Source: Microcaldota archaeon (GTDB lineage: Archaea; Micrarchaeota; Micrarchaeia; Anstonellales; Bilamarchaeaceae). From it: a stretch of DNA of 33,911 nt. The translations under genes were made by a program, and so were the position numbers. Where the stretch lies: NCBI GenBank assembly GCA_013425375.1, contig JACCLH010000051.1, forward strand, positions 1 through 33,911. The letters run 5' to 3'. This document shows, piece after piece, positions 33,731-33,911 of this stretch (position 1 is the first letter of the stretch; the number at the start of each line of letters is the position of its first letter). The notes beneath the pieces were generated by a model. The model saw nothing but the letters and a program-made list of their open reading frames with translations. It searched no databases and was not told the origin of the DNA.

Positions 33731-33911
33731 AGATCGGTCCGCCGAACATGATCGCCGACAGCTGGCCTGTATTCTGATAATTCTTGTTTTATCCGCAGAA
33801 CTCGGAAAACCCTCATAGATCTTGGGGGATGAATGAGCAAGCTTGGCGAATTCCGCTATAGACAATCATATATCAGCAGGCCTAAAATTTAAAATGCCAC
33901 CATGCCCATGC

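Overview
Archaeal (probably DPANN-like, inferred only from gene content and style) chromosomal window with dense genes, many apparently leaderless. It opens with the 3' end of an IS200/IS605-type tnpB and its right-end hairpin. Housekeeping genes follow: trmI-like methyltransferase, purE, rnp2/Pop5, cutA, ychF, GNAT, BKACE, an orphan DNA methylase, RNase HI, an endA-like gene, herA, elp3, a secreted Lon-domain protease and a larE-like gene. The most striking block is 15.3-31.0 kb. It contains a translationally coupled minus-strand operon of SIX tandem, diverged but recognisably paralogous polytopic membrane proteins, plus a 1374-aa Cys-rich lipoprotein. A 934-aa single-pass membrane protein is divergently transcribed from a shared symmetric promoter. 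This looks like an undescribed envelope-spanning, VirB6/TrbL-like apparatus (function inferred, not proven). Two further signals are unusual. (i) Four of the five divergent gene pairs share one palindromic TATA box placed almost exactly midway between start codons 50-53 bp apart. (ii) A family of Y-shaped, mostly tetraloop hairpin elements has diverged stem sequences but a conserved fold; one lies in frame at the 5' end of elp3 and others cluster around scpB. No rRNA, CRISPR array or convincing tRNA was seen. All homology calls are by eye; no database search was run.
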